Shown here one piece after another: positions 7,805 to 17,352 of a stretch of 64,000 nucleotides of DNA (its first letter is position 1; every line of letters starts with the position of its first letter). The position numbers and the translations under genes were made by a program. The notes beneath the pieces were generated by a model. That model saw nothing but the letters and a program-made list of their open reading frames with translations. It ran no database searches and was not told where the DNA came from. Origin of the DNA: Kitasatospora phosalacinea (GTDB taxonomy: Bacteria; Actinomycetota; Actinomycetes; Streptomycetales; Streptomycetaceae); contig NZ_BSSA01000017.1 of the NCBI RefSeq assembly GCF_030268885.1, positions 1 through 64,000 on the forward strand, written 5' to 3'.

Positions 7805-8590
7805 ATGGTCTCTGCGCAGGTACTTCTCGGAGCCGAGGCCGAGACGGTTTTCGACGCCGACGGCCTTCGGCTGGTCGACCACGGCTCCCGCACCGAGATC
7901 CCGCTCGCAGTGATCCAGGAGACCCGGACCGGCGGCGGGCGGGACGTCGAGATCGTGCTTACCGACGGAGTCGTGTACCGGGTGGACGGCGGCAACGCGA
8001 CCACCGCCACCGCGTTCGTGACCGCACTGACCGCCGCACTGCCCGAGCAGCGGGATCCGGCCGGGAGTGCCCGGGTCACCGTTACTGCCCTGAAGCAGCC
8101 GGAGAAGGACAAGCCGGAGCCGGTGGTACGACTGCGACTGGCGATCATCGGCGCCCTCATTCTCGCGTACCTCGGGTACACGATCTGGGTCGGTGCCACC
8201 CACGGGCCGGACGTTGTATTCGTGGTCGTCGGGGCGGTGCCACTCACCATCGGCCTGCTCATGCTGCTCGTCGCGGTGCACGACACGCTGCTCCACCTCG
8301 CGCTGAGGCGCCGCGGGATCACCGTGTCCGCCACGTTCGACTTCAGAACCAGGGACGGGGCGGCCTGGTACAGGTTCACCGGCGCCGACGGCGTTGAGCG
8401 CAGCCATCGGGGAAAGAACCGCGGACCGCGGATCCGTGTCACCTACGACCCGAAGAAGCCCTGGCGAGGCTCCTCACAGTTGGCGTGGGGCCCCGTGCTG
8501 TTCAAGATCGGTGCCCTCACCATCGGTGGACTGCCACTGCTGCTGGCCGGCGGCACCGTGGCGTTCCTGTTCCCCTTCACGCCGCAATGA
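7805..8590 (+). CDS. Two-span membrane protein between IS remnants
   Basis: 261 residues, family not recognised. Residues 1-75 resemble a small PH-like or beta domain (AETVFDADGLRLVDHG...IPLAVIQETRT...VEIVLTDGVVYRV). Two adjacent hydrophobic segments follow (VVRLRLAIIGALILAYLGYT and VVFVVVGAVPLTIGLLML), then a basic beta-rich stretch (RRRGITVSATFDFRTRDG...RIRVTYDPKKPW) and a last hydrophobic segment at the C-terminus. The DUF3592-like layout suggests a membrane-bound protein. Codon use is less GC-extreme than in the neighbours (for example GTA, CTT and GTT). It sits between two same-strand IS remnants, consistent with horizontal acquisition. Start ATG 7805 follows a G-run. Confidence 0.75.
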   Translation: MVSAQVLLGAEAETVFDADGLRLVDHGSRTEIPLAVIQETRTGGGRDVEIVLTDGVVYRVDGGNATTATAFVTALTAALPEQRDPAGSARVTVTALKQPEKDKPEPVVRLRLAIIGALILAYLGYTIWVGATHGPDVVFVVVGAVPLTIGLLMLLVAVHDTLLHLALRRRGITVSATFDFRTRDGAAWYRFTGADGVERSHRGKNRGPRIRVTYDPKKPWRGSSQLAWGPVLFKIGALTIGGLPLLLAGGTVAFLFPFTPQ

Positions 8591-8620
8591 GAGCGCCCTG
8601 GGGAGCGTCGTTGGTCGTGA

Positions 8621-9219
8621 TCAATGAGTTCGGGTGAGGTCCTCGATCTGGATCGTCGCGCCACGGAGGCGGAGGCCGGCGAGGTGGCTTTCCGGGGTCT
8701 TGTCGGATCGGGTGGCGATGCCCCGCCAGGCCTTCAGTTCGTTGATCAGGCGCTCGACGGTGTTGCGGTCCTTGTAGGGCTCGGTGCCGTGGCTGACGGG
8801 GCGGCCGCCGCCGCTGCCCTTCTTTTTCCGGTTGGCGGCCTGCTCCCTCTTCTCCGGGATGACCGCTTTGACGTGGCGTTTGCGCAGGTGGGCGCGGTGG
8901 CCGCGGGACGAGTAGGCCTTGTCTCCGGCGACGTGGACCTTGCTGGTCTGACCGCCCCTGGACCGTCCGAGCAGGGCGGTCTTCGGATCGCACCCTCCAG
9001 CAGGGCCTCGAACACTCCGGCGTCCCGCCACTGCCGGAAGCGGTCGTGGACCGTCGACCAGGCACCGAACTCGCCCGGCACCTCCCGCCACCGGCCGCCC
9101 GTCCGAAACCGCCGGATCACGCCCTCGAACTGCCGACGTAGCCGCTCGGGGTACGGGCCGTACTCACCGACCGGCAGGTACGGCTCGATCAACTCCCGCT
9201 CGGCGTTGGCCAGTTGCAT
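8621..9219 (-). pseudogene. IS5-family transposase, deleted and frameshifted
   Basis: From ATG 9219 the N-terminal domain is intact (ERELIEPYLP, FRTGGRWREVP and STVHDRFRQWRDAGVFEALL). The frame is then lost and reappears as RGGQTSKVHVAGDKAYSSRG and AVIPEKREQAANRKKKG, ending at 8621 with YKDRNTVERLINELKAWRG. Family members normally carry a DSTVVRAH catalytic block between FEALL and SRGG, and an LAADRRCRPLAF segment after KVH. Both are missing. The element therefore has two internal deletions plus a frame change and should be unable to transpose. Confidence 0.85.
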
Positions 9220-9277
9220 TCACTTCGCACAACACGATCTGCCGGACCGGGACCACAGCGAGGGCAGGACCTGCAAA

Positions 9278-9302
9278 TTGATCACCACCAGATACGCGCC
9301 CT
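9278..9302. repeat. Right terminal inverted repeat of IS remnant
   Basis: The inverted partner of 7593-7617 (22 of 25 bases), located 59 bases upstream of the transposase start. The outer flanks are CA on the left and TA on the right, so no clean target duplication is visible. It ends 11 bases before the start codon of the deaminase gene at 9314. Confidence 0.8.
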
Positions 9303-9313
9303 AGGGTGGGCGG

Positions 9314-10207
9314 ATGCTCCTCCCCGCCGACCTGCCCACGCCCCTGACCGTGGTCGACGACCCGGAGTTCGCCGCGGCGGGCGCGGAGCTGTGGCTCAAG
9401 CGGGACGACCTGGCGCACCCGACGGTCCCCGGCAACAAGTGGCGCAAGCTCGCCCCGAACCTGGAGCGGGCCCTCGCCGAGGGCGCCCGGGGGCTGCTCA
9501 CCTACGGCGGGGCGTACTCCACGCACGTGCGGGCGGTCGCGGCCGCCGCGCACGGGCTCGGGCTGGCCAGCACCGGCGTGATCCGCGGCGCGGAGCTCGC
9601 CGGGCGGCCGCGCAACTGGTCGCTGGCGCAGGCCGAACGGGACGGCATGGTGCTGGAGTTCGTCGAGCGCTCCGCCTACCGGGAGGCGGCCTCCGGGCGG
9701 CACGAGCACCGGGCCGGGTACTACGTGCTGCCCGAGGGCGGCTCCAACGGCCTCGCCGTGCGCGGCGCCGCGCTGATCGCCCGGGAACTCGCCGACCAGC
9801 ACCCGGACTTCGGCCCGCGGGACGTGGTGTGCTGCGCGGTCGGCACCGGCGGCACCCTGGCCGGGATCGCGGCGGGGCTGCCCGACGGCCCGCGGGCGCT
9901 CGGTGTGGCGGTGCTGCGCGGGGAGGGCTACCTGGAAGGGGAGGTGACGGCCCTGCACCGGGCCGGGTACGGCCGCGAGTTCGCCAACTGGCGGCTGGCG
10001 CACGAGTGGCACGGCGGCGGCTACGGGCGCGTTCCGCCGGAGCTGGAACGGTTCGCCCGGTGGTTCGAGGGCGCGTACGGCGTCCCGGTGGAGCGCCGCT
10101 ACGTGGCCAAGGCGCTGTGGGGTGCGTACGGGCTGCTGCGGGCGGGCGCCTTGCGCGGCCGCCGGGTGACGGTGGTGGTGACGGGGGTTCCGGACCCGGT
10201 GCAGTGA
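9314..10207 (+). CDS. ACC deaminase / D-cysteine desulfhydrase family protein
   Basis: 297-residue PLP-dependent enzyme of the tryptophan-synthase-beta fold, cytoplasmic. The PLP lysine is Lys42 in PGNKWRKL. The family pattern LWLKRDDL...PGNKWRKL, LTYGGAYSTHVRA, the phosphate-binding AVGTGGTLAGIAAGL and the GGSNG loop are all present. Members deaminate 1-aminocyclopropane-1-carboxylate or break down D-cysteine; sequence alone does not separate these. The length is slightly short (usual about 300-340). The IS terminal repeat ends 11 bases upstream, so the native promoter and ribosome site have been replaced or displaced. It converges on the LCP gene. Confidence 0.8.
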   Translation: MLLPADLPTPLTVVDDPEFAAAGAELWLKRDDLAHPTVPGNKWRKLAPNLERALAEGARGLLTYGGAYSTHVRAVAAAAHGLGLASTGVIRGAELAGRPRNWSLAQAERDGMVLEFVERSAYREAASGRHEHRAGYYVLPEGGSNGLAVRGAALIARELADQHPDFGPRDVVCCAVGTGGTLAGIAAGLPDGPRALGVAVLRGEGYLEGEVTALHRAGYGREFANWRLAHEWHGGGYGRVPPELERFARWFEGAYGVPVERRYVAKALWGAYGLLRAGALRGRRVTVVVTGVPDPVQ

Positions 10208-10224
10208 GACCGCCGGAACGGACC

Positions 10225-10269
10225 GGCGGGCCCCGGGACGGCGGGCCCCGGGACGGCGGGCCCCGGGAC
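10225..10269 (+). repeat. Three perfect 15-base tandem repeats
   Basis: The unit GGCGGGCCCCGGGAC occurs three times exactly (10225, 10240, 10255), followed by degenerate copies up to about 10300. Each unit contains the palindrome GGGCCC/CCCGGG, so the array can fold into several alternative hairpins. It lies between two convergent genes and may act as a bidirectional terminator. Confidence 0.85.
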
Positions 10270-10321
10270 GGTGAGCCCGGGGCAGTGGGCCCCGGGGCGG
10301 TCGGTTCCGGCGGCGGACGGG

Positions 10322-11935
10322 TCAGCCGAAGCTGAGGTCGTTGCAGAGGTCGGTGTCGGCGGGCCGGGTGTTGTCGGCGATGCCGGACGGGATGCCGGAG
10401 GGGAGGGCGTCGGGGGAGGCGCTGCCGCCCGCGCCCGCGCCCGCCTCGGGGACGTTGGTGAGGGCGCGGTCCTGGCCGAGGGTCAGCACGATGCCGTCGA
10501 CGTCGGCGGTGGAGCGCAGTTCGGCGCCGGGGTAGAGCTGGGCGAGGCGTTCGGCGGCGGCCCGCCGGGAGGGGGCGTACTCGATCAGGGTGGTGCGGCG
10601 GGTCGGGGTGTCGGGGCCGATGGTGATGTCGGTGTAGCCGTTGCCGCGCAGGCCGAGCGCGGTGCGCCCGGCCAGGCCGCCCGACTTGGCCGCGTTGTGC
10701 ACGGTGACGGGCACGTCCAGCAGGGTGCGGTCGGCCCGGCCGGAGGCGTCGGCGCCCGCGCTCCCCGATGCCGAGGTCGCTACCGGTGCCGAGGCCGTGG
10801 CCGTGGCCGAGGCGCCGCCGGTCGCGGCGGGGGAGGCACCGGGGCTCGTGCTCGGACTCGTGCTCGGGACGGCACCGGCACCCGCACCCGCACCGGTGTC
10901 CGTGCTGCGGCCGTCGAGGGTGCGGTCCTGGCGCAGCAGGTCCCACAGGATGCTCGCGTCGGGTTCGACCACGGCGACGCGTTCGCCCTGGAAGCGCCAG
11001 GGGAGAGTGACGAACTGGATGTCGGAGAGCTGGATGTCCTGCAGGGACTGGGCGAACTCGGCGAGCTTGTAGGGCGATCCGAGCTCGGGGTCGACGGTGA
11101 GCGACTTGGTGGCGGCGTCGGCCAGCGGCAGCAGGGTGGACAGGTCGAAGCCCTTCTCCTGCACCTTCTTGATCAGCGAGGACATGAACGCCTGCTGCCG
11201 GAGCATCCGGCCGATGTCGGAGTTGTCGCCGATCCCGTGCCGGGCCCGGACGTAGTCCACGGCCTGCTGGCCGGAGACGGTCTGCCGCCCCTTGGCGAGG
11301 TGGATGCCGTACGAGTCCACGTCGTTGGGGACGCAGACGTCCACGCCGCCGACGGCGCTGGTGATGGCCGCGAAGCCCTTGAAGTCGACGACCAGGGTGT
11401 GGTCGACCCGCAGCCCGGTCAGGGTCTCCACGGTGTTCTGCGTGCAGGCCGGGTTGCCGTTCTTGAACTCGCCCACGGTGAAGGCCGAGTTGAACATCTG
11501 GTTGGCCCGCTCCTTGGTCCACGTGCCGTTCGGGAGCAGGCAGGGCGGGACGGTGACCAGGGTGTCGCGCGGGATGGACACGCCGACCGCGTGCTTGTGG
11601 TCGGCGTACACGTGCAGCAGGATCGCGGTGTCGGAGTGGCCGACGCCTTCGTCGCCGCCGCCCAGCGAGCTGTTGCCGTCCTCGCGGGTGTCGGAGCCGA
11701 GCAGCAGGACGTTGACGGGCCGTCCGCCGGTGGGCGCGGGCGTGGCGACCGGGGGGCGGCTGGAGGCGATGCCCTCGGGGGCGAAGGTCGTGATGTTGCG
11801 GTCCAGCCGCTGGTAGTACCAGGCGCCGGTGCCGGCCGCGGCGACGACCAGCGCGGCGGCGGTGGCCCCGAGAGTCCGGGCTATTCGGCGGCCGCGGGAG
11901 CGGGCCGGGGCGGCGTCCTGCGTGGCGTCGGTCAT
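10322..11935 (-). CDS. LytR-CpsA-Psr (LCP) cell-wall ligase
   Basis: 537 residues. A short cytoplasmic N-terminus and one transmembrane helix (about 21-41) are followed by an extracellular LCP domain (VNVLLLGSDTRE, HSDTAILLHV, VGVSIPRDT and VDYVRARHGIGDNSDIGR, with the Arg/Asp residues that hold polyprenyl phosphate). A Ser/Thr/Ala/Gly linker and a C-terminal LytR_C domain (VTVHNAAKSGGLAGR...GYTDITIG) complete it. LCP enzymes transfer teichoic-acid or other glycopolymers from undecaprenyl carriers to peptidoglycan. ATG 11935 was preferred over an in-frame upstream extension that lacks coding character. It is a single gene, converging on the deaminase gene. Confidence 0.9.
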   Translation of the reverse strand: MTDATQDAAPARSRGRRIARTLGATAAALVVAAAGTGAWYYQRLDRNITTFAPEGIASSRPPVATPAPTGGRPVNVLLLGSDTREDGNSSLGGGDEGVGHSDTAILLHVYADHKHAVGVSIPRDTLVTVPPCLLPNGTWTKERANQMFNSAFTVGEFKNGNPACTQNTVETLTGLRVDHTLVVDFKGFAAITSAVGGVDVCVPNDVDSYGIHLAKGRQTVSGQQAVDYVRARHGIGDNSDIGRMLRQQAFMSSLIKKVQEKGFDLSTLLPLADAATKSLTVDPELGSPYKLAEFAQSLQDIQLSDIQFVTLPWRFQGERVAVVEPDASILWDLLRQDRTLDGRSTDTGAGAGAGAVPSTSPSTSPGASPAATGGASATATASAPVATSASGSAGADASGRADRTLLDVPVTVHNAAKSGGLAGRTALGLRGNGYTDITIGPDTPTRRTTLIEYAPSRRAAAERLAQLYPGAELRSTADVDGIVLTLGQDRALTNVPEAGAGAGGSASPDALPSGIPSGIADNTRPADTDLCNDLSFG

Positions 11936-12132
11936 CGGTCGGGCGTCTCTCTGCGCGCAGCGGGAACTGGTGCCCGAGGGCAGGCACTGGACCGACCCGC
12001 CGCACTGCGGATCGGTACTCGTCACTACTTGGACGGTTCGACGCACGGAATGGTTACAAGCGAACCATCTTTTTCGAGAGTTTCTTCGAACCGGGCCGCG
12101 GAGGAGCCGCGGGCCCCGGTGCCGACGGCGAT

Positions 12133-12648
12133 TCAGCCGGCCTTCGCGGTGCCCCCGCCGGCCTTCGCGGCGCCCCCGGCGCCACCGTCACCGCTGCTGG
12201 GGCCGGTGCCCGCACCGGTGGAGTCGAGCATCCGCCGCAGCAGGTCGCGCAGTTGGGCGCGCTCCTCGCCCTCCAGGGCGGCCAGCGGCTCGCGGGCGAA
12301 GTTCAGCGACTCGCGCAGCTCGGCGGAGGCGGAGCGCCCGGCGTCGGTGGCGACGACCAGCTTGACCCGGCGGTCCTGCGGGTCGGACTCGCGGGTGACG
12401 AAGCCGCGGCCCTCCAGCCGGTCGACGATGCCGGTGATGTTGGAGGGCTCGCAGGCGAGGGTCTGCGCGATGTGCCGCATCGGCATCGGGCCGCGTCGCA
12501 GCAGCGCCAGCACCTTGGCCTGGGCGCCGGTGAGCGAACGGGCGGCCGCGGCCTCCTCGTACTCGCGGTGGAAGAGGCCGACCAGGCGCGCCATCAGGTC
12601 GACGACCTCCAGCGTGATCGGGTCGACAGTCGGTGTCTGCTCCGCCAT
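12133..12648 (-). CDS. MarR-family transcriptional regulator
   Basis: 171-residue DNA-binding protein with a winged helix-turn-helix (LTGAQAKVLALLRR, MRHIAQTLACEPSNITGIVDRLEGRGFVTRE, then the wing DPQDRRVKLVVATDAG). The C-terminal dimerisation helices end in a Gly/Ala-rich tail. ATG 12648 was chosen over ATG 12672 because GGAGGAG lies 6 bases upstream of it. It is divergent from a zinc-independent medium-chain reductase, a classic MarR arrangement; the regulator probably represses both genes through dyads in the shared AT-rich promoter region (12649-12763). Confidence 0.9.
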   Translation of the reverse strand: MAEQTPTVDPITLEVVDLMARLVGLFHREYEEAAAARSLTGAQAKVLALLRRGPMPMRHIAQTLACEPSNITGIVDRLEGRGFVTRESDPQDRRVKLVVATDAGRSASAELRESLNFAREPLAALEGEERAQLRDLLRRMLDSTGAGTGPSSGDGGAGGAAKAGGGTAKAG

Positions 12649-12735
12649 GACCTGCTCCTCCCGCTGCGCCATGCTCCCGAGTCTAGCTGAACATTTGACA
12701 ACCTGAACCTTTCATCCCCACGATTGCTTTAGCTA

Positions 12736-12748
12736 GTGAATATTTCAC
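12736..12748. promoter_or_regulatory. Probable MarR operator
   Basis: GTGAATATTTCAC is a near-perfect 13-base palindrome in the divergent region between the MarR gene and the reductase, 15 bases before the reductase start codon. Related half-sites (CTGAACATTTGAC, CTGAACCTTTCAT) occur closer to the MarR gene, at about 12689-12713. The region is strikingly AT-rich for this genome. Confidence 0.55.
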
Positions 12749-12763
12749 CCTGAGGAGCATCTG

Positions 12764-13786
<1,023 letters not shown>

Positions 13787-13814
13787 CCCCGGGTCGGCTG
13801 CCGGTCCGTCAGTC

Positions 13815-13848
13815 CGCCCCCGCCGGAGCGCGATTCCCGGCGGGGGCG
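13815..13848 (+). terminator. Hairpin downstream of the MDR reductase
   Basis: A 12-bp perfect stem (13815-13826 with 13837-13848) with a 10-base loop, 28 bases after the reductase stop. No T-run follows, as is common for Streptomyces terminators. Confidence 0.6.
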
Positions 13849-14072
13849 CACGCGTGCGGCCGTTCGGGGGAGGTGGGGGCCGTGGGGGTAGACCTCTCGG
13901 AGGAAGCGACTAGCATGGGGGGAAAGCTTGTCCGTTTTGCTCGATTTGATGACCTAATGTCGAGTAAGTTGAGCTTCACGGGGTAGCAAGTGGTCAGCAC
14001 CTACCGGTACCCACCGGTGACGGCACGAGGCAGCTGGGGAAGGCGACCCTCGTCCACAGCCAGGAGGTCCCG
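13849..14072 (+). other. AT-rich leader region before the DUF3145 gene
   Basis: Positions about 13913-13990 are unusually AT-rich and contain a short open frame starting at ATG 13917 (23 codons, MGGKLVRFARFDDLMSSK...). It has no preceding ribosome site of note and is probably promoter DNA, not a gene. AGGAGG at 14062-14067 serves the DUF3145 start. Confidence 0.35.
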
Positions 14073-14567
14073 GTGACGACACGTGGTGTGCTCTACATCC
14101 ACTCCGCGCCCCGCGCGCTGTGCCCGCACGTCGAGTGGGCGGTCGCGGGCGTGCTCGGTGTGCGGATCAACCTCGACTGGATCAGGCAGCCCGCCGCGCC
14201 GGGGCACTGGCGGTCCGAACTCTCCTGGCAGGGGGAGCCCGGCACCGCCTCCAAGCTCGCCTCCGCGCTGCGCGGCTGGCAGTTGATGCGGTACGAGGTG
14301 ACCAGCGAGCCCTGCGCCACGGCGGAGGGCGAGCGGTACTCCTCCACGCCCGCGCTCGGCATCTTCCACGCCGTCACGGGCCTCCACGGCGACATCCTGA
14401 TCCCCGAGGACCGGCTCCGCGCCGTGCTGCTGCGCGCCCGCAGCGAGGGCGGCGACCTGGAGGCGGAGATCGCCAAGCTGCTCGGCAAGCCCTGGGACGA
14501 CGAGCTGGAGCCGTTCCGGTACGCGGGCGAGGGCGCGCCCGTGCGCTGGCTGCACCAGGTGGTGTGA
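14073..14567 (+). CDS. DUF3145 family protein
   Basis: 164-residue soluble protein of a conserved actinobacterial family with no established biochemical role. Its typical features are present: a start reading TTRGVLYIHSAPRALCPH, the WAVAGVLG and RINLDWIRQP stretch, and the C-terminal LGKPWDDELEPFRYAGEG. GTG 14073 is supported by AGGAGG five bases upstream. In Streptomyces this gene regularly sits beside the fatty-acid cluster, convergent to fabF as here, so a link to acyl-lipid metabolism has been suspected; nothing in the sequence proves it. Confidence 0.85.
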   Translation: MTTRGVLYIHSAPRALCPHVEWAVAGVLGVRINLDWIRQPAAPGHWRSELSWQGEPGTASKLASALRGWQLMRYEVTSEPCATAEGERYSSTPALGIFHAVTGLHGDILIPEDRLRAVLLRARSEGGDLEAEIAKLLGKPWDDELEPFRYAGEGAPVRWLHQVV

Positions 14568-14571
14568 ACGC

Positions 14572-14609
14572 GGAAGGGGGCCCGGGGTGCGAACCCCGGG
14601 CCCCCTTCC
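14572..14609. terminator. Bidirectional terminator between DUF3145 and fabF
   Basis: A 17-bp perfect hairpin (14572-14588 with 14593-14609) with a GCGA loop. It lies between the convergent stops of the DUF3145 gene and fabF (14567 and 14625), is symmetrical, and should end both transcripts. Confidence 0.85.
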
Positions 14610-14624
14610 GGGGCGTCGTGCGGG

Positions 14625-15893
<1,269 letters not shown>

Positions 15894-15949
15894 TGGTTTC
15901 TTCTTCTCTCACATCTGAGGGGAGGACCGGGGGGCCGGAGGGGAGGGGA

Positions 15950-15982
15950 CCGGTCGGGGCGCGCCGGGCGCGCCCCGACCGG
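15950..15982 (-). promoter_or_regulatory. Intercistronic hairpin between acpP and fabF
   Basis: A 15-bp perfect stem (15950-15964 with 15968-15982) with a 3-base loop, 17 bases after the acpP stop on the minus strand and about 57 bases before fabF starts. No T-run follows. It could be a partial terminator or a 3' stabiliser that raises acpP mRNA over fabF mRNA. Confidence 0.7.
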
Positions 15983-15998
15983 GCGGTCTGACCGCAGG

Positions 15999-16241
15999 TC
16001 AGGCGTTGGCGACGATGAAGTCCACCGCGTCGCCGACGGTCTTGAGGTTCTTGACCTCGTCGTCCGGGATCTTCGCGCCGAAGCGCTCCTCGGCGGCGAC
16101 GACGACCTCGACCATGGACAGCGAGTCGACGTCCAGGTCGTCGGTGAAGGACTTGTCGAGCGCGACGTCCTCGGTGGGGATGCCGGCGATCTCGTTCACG
16201 ATCTCGGCGAGACCTTCGAGAACCTCTTCGCGGGTAGCCAT
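15999..16241 (-). CDS. acpP: Acyl carrier protein
   Basis: 80-residue acidic four-helix carrier protein. The phosphopantetheine attachment serine is Ser40 in DVDSLSMVEVV. Length and charge are typical of the housekeeping ACP. It shuttles the growing acyl chain between FabD, FabH and FabF, all encoded here. AAGGAG lies just upstream of ATG 16241. It is separated from fabH by 82 bases and from fabF by 105 bases, more than the other joints in the cluster, consistent with independent control of ACP level. Confidence 0.97.
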   Translation of the reverse strand: MATREEVLEGLAEIVNEIAGIPTEDVALDKSFTDDLDVDSLSMVEVVVAAEERFGAKIPDDEVKNLKTVGDAVDFIVANA

Positions 16242-16323
16242 GTCGGCTGCTCCTTCTCGGTGTTGACAGCGTCCGGTCCGGCGGACCGACGCGGGTTTCC
16301 AGGGGTGGGGCGGAGAAAAACGC

Positions 16324-17352
16324 CTAGGGGAGCGTAACGACTGCGGCGGCGTACACCAGACCCGCCCCGAAGCCGATGATCAGCGCCAAGTCGCCGCTCT
16401 TGGCCTCGCCGCGCTCCAGCATCCGCTCCATGGCGAGCGGGATCGACGCGGCGGAGGTGTTGCCGGTCTCCGCGATGTCGCGGGCCACCGGGACGCTCGG
16501 GGGCAGGTCCAGCTTCTTGACCATGGCGTCGATGATGCGCATGTTGGCCTGGTGCGGGATGAACGCACCGAGCTGGTCGGCGGTGATCCCGGCGGCCTCC
16601 AGGGCCTGCTCGGCGACCTTCGCCATGTCGTACACCGCCCAGCGGAAGACCGTCTGGCCCTCCATCCGCAGGGCCGGCCACCTCACCTCCTCGCCGGTGC
16701 CGTTGACGGCGTCCGGCTTGGCGAAGGCGGTGTCCCAGGCCTGGGTCTGCGAGATCACCTCGGCCTGCGAGCCGTCCGAACCCCAGACCACCTTGCCGAT
16801 GCCGGGGGTCTCGGACGGGCCGACGACCGCGGCGCCCGCGCCGTCGCCGAAGATGAACGCGGTCGACCGGTCGGTGACGTCGGTCAGGTCCGACAGCCGC
16901 TCCACGCCGATCACCAGCACGTACCCGGCGCTGCCGCCGCGCACCATGCCGTCGGCCAGGCTCAGGCCGTAGCCGAAGCCCGCGCAGGCGGCCGAGATGT
17001 CGAACGCCGGGGCGGTGCCGCAGCCGAGCCGCTGGGCGATCTCGGTGGCGATCGCCGGGGTCTGCTTCAGGTGCGAGACCGTCGCGACGATGACGCCGCC
17101 GATCTGCTCCGGGCTGATCCCGGCCATCGCGATCGCCTTGCCGGCGGCCTGCACCGACATCTCGGCGACGCTCTCCTCCGGCCCGGCCCAGCGGCGCTCG
17201 GCGATGCCGGAACGGGTGCGGATCCACTCGTCCGAGGAGTCGATCCAGTTCAGCACCTCGGAGTTGGGGATCACCCGGGTCGGCCGGTAGCCGCCCACGC
17301 CGTGGATGCGGGAGAACCGGGCGCCGGTGACCGGCTTGATGGTCGCGCTCAT
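16324..17352 (-). CDS. fabH: 3-oxoacyl-ACP synthase III (KAS III)
   Basis: 342-residue initiating condensing enzyme: it joins a short-chain acyl-CoA (branched in streptomycetes) to malonyl-ACP. Cys123 (ISAACAGFGYG), His267 (IPHQANMRI) and Asn298 (ETGNTSAAS) form the triad. The DSSDEWIRTRSGI motif and the C-terminal GFGAGLVYAAAVV are characteristic. ATG 17352 overlaps the fabD stop by four bases (TCAT on the plus strand), showing translational coupling; the reading frame extends further upstream only because it runs antiparallel through fabD. Confidence 0.97.
   Translation of the reverse strand: MSATIKPVTGARFSRIHGVGGYRPTRVIPNSEVLNWIDSSDEWIRTRSGIAERRWAGPEESVAEMSVQAAGKAIAMAGISPEQIGGVIVATVSHLKQTPAIATEIAQRLGCGTAPAFDISAACAGFGYGLSLADGMVRGGSAGYVLVIGVERLSDLTDVTDRSTAFIFGDGAGAAVVGPSETPGIGKVVWGSDGSQAEVISQTQAWDTAFAKPDAVNGTGEEVRWPALRMEGQTVFRWAVYDMAKVAEQALEAAGITADQLGAFIPHQANMRIIDAMVKKLDLPPSVPVARDIAETGNTSAASIPLAMERMLERGEAKSGDLALIIGFGAGLVYAAAVVTLP

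Noticed and set aside
13881..13986. Short frame MGGKLVRFARFDDLMSSK... in an AT-rich patch.
   Set aside because: No ribosome site and no family; the patch reads better as a promoter region.
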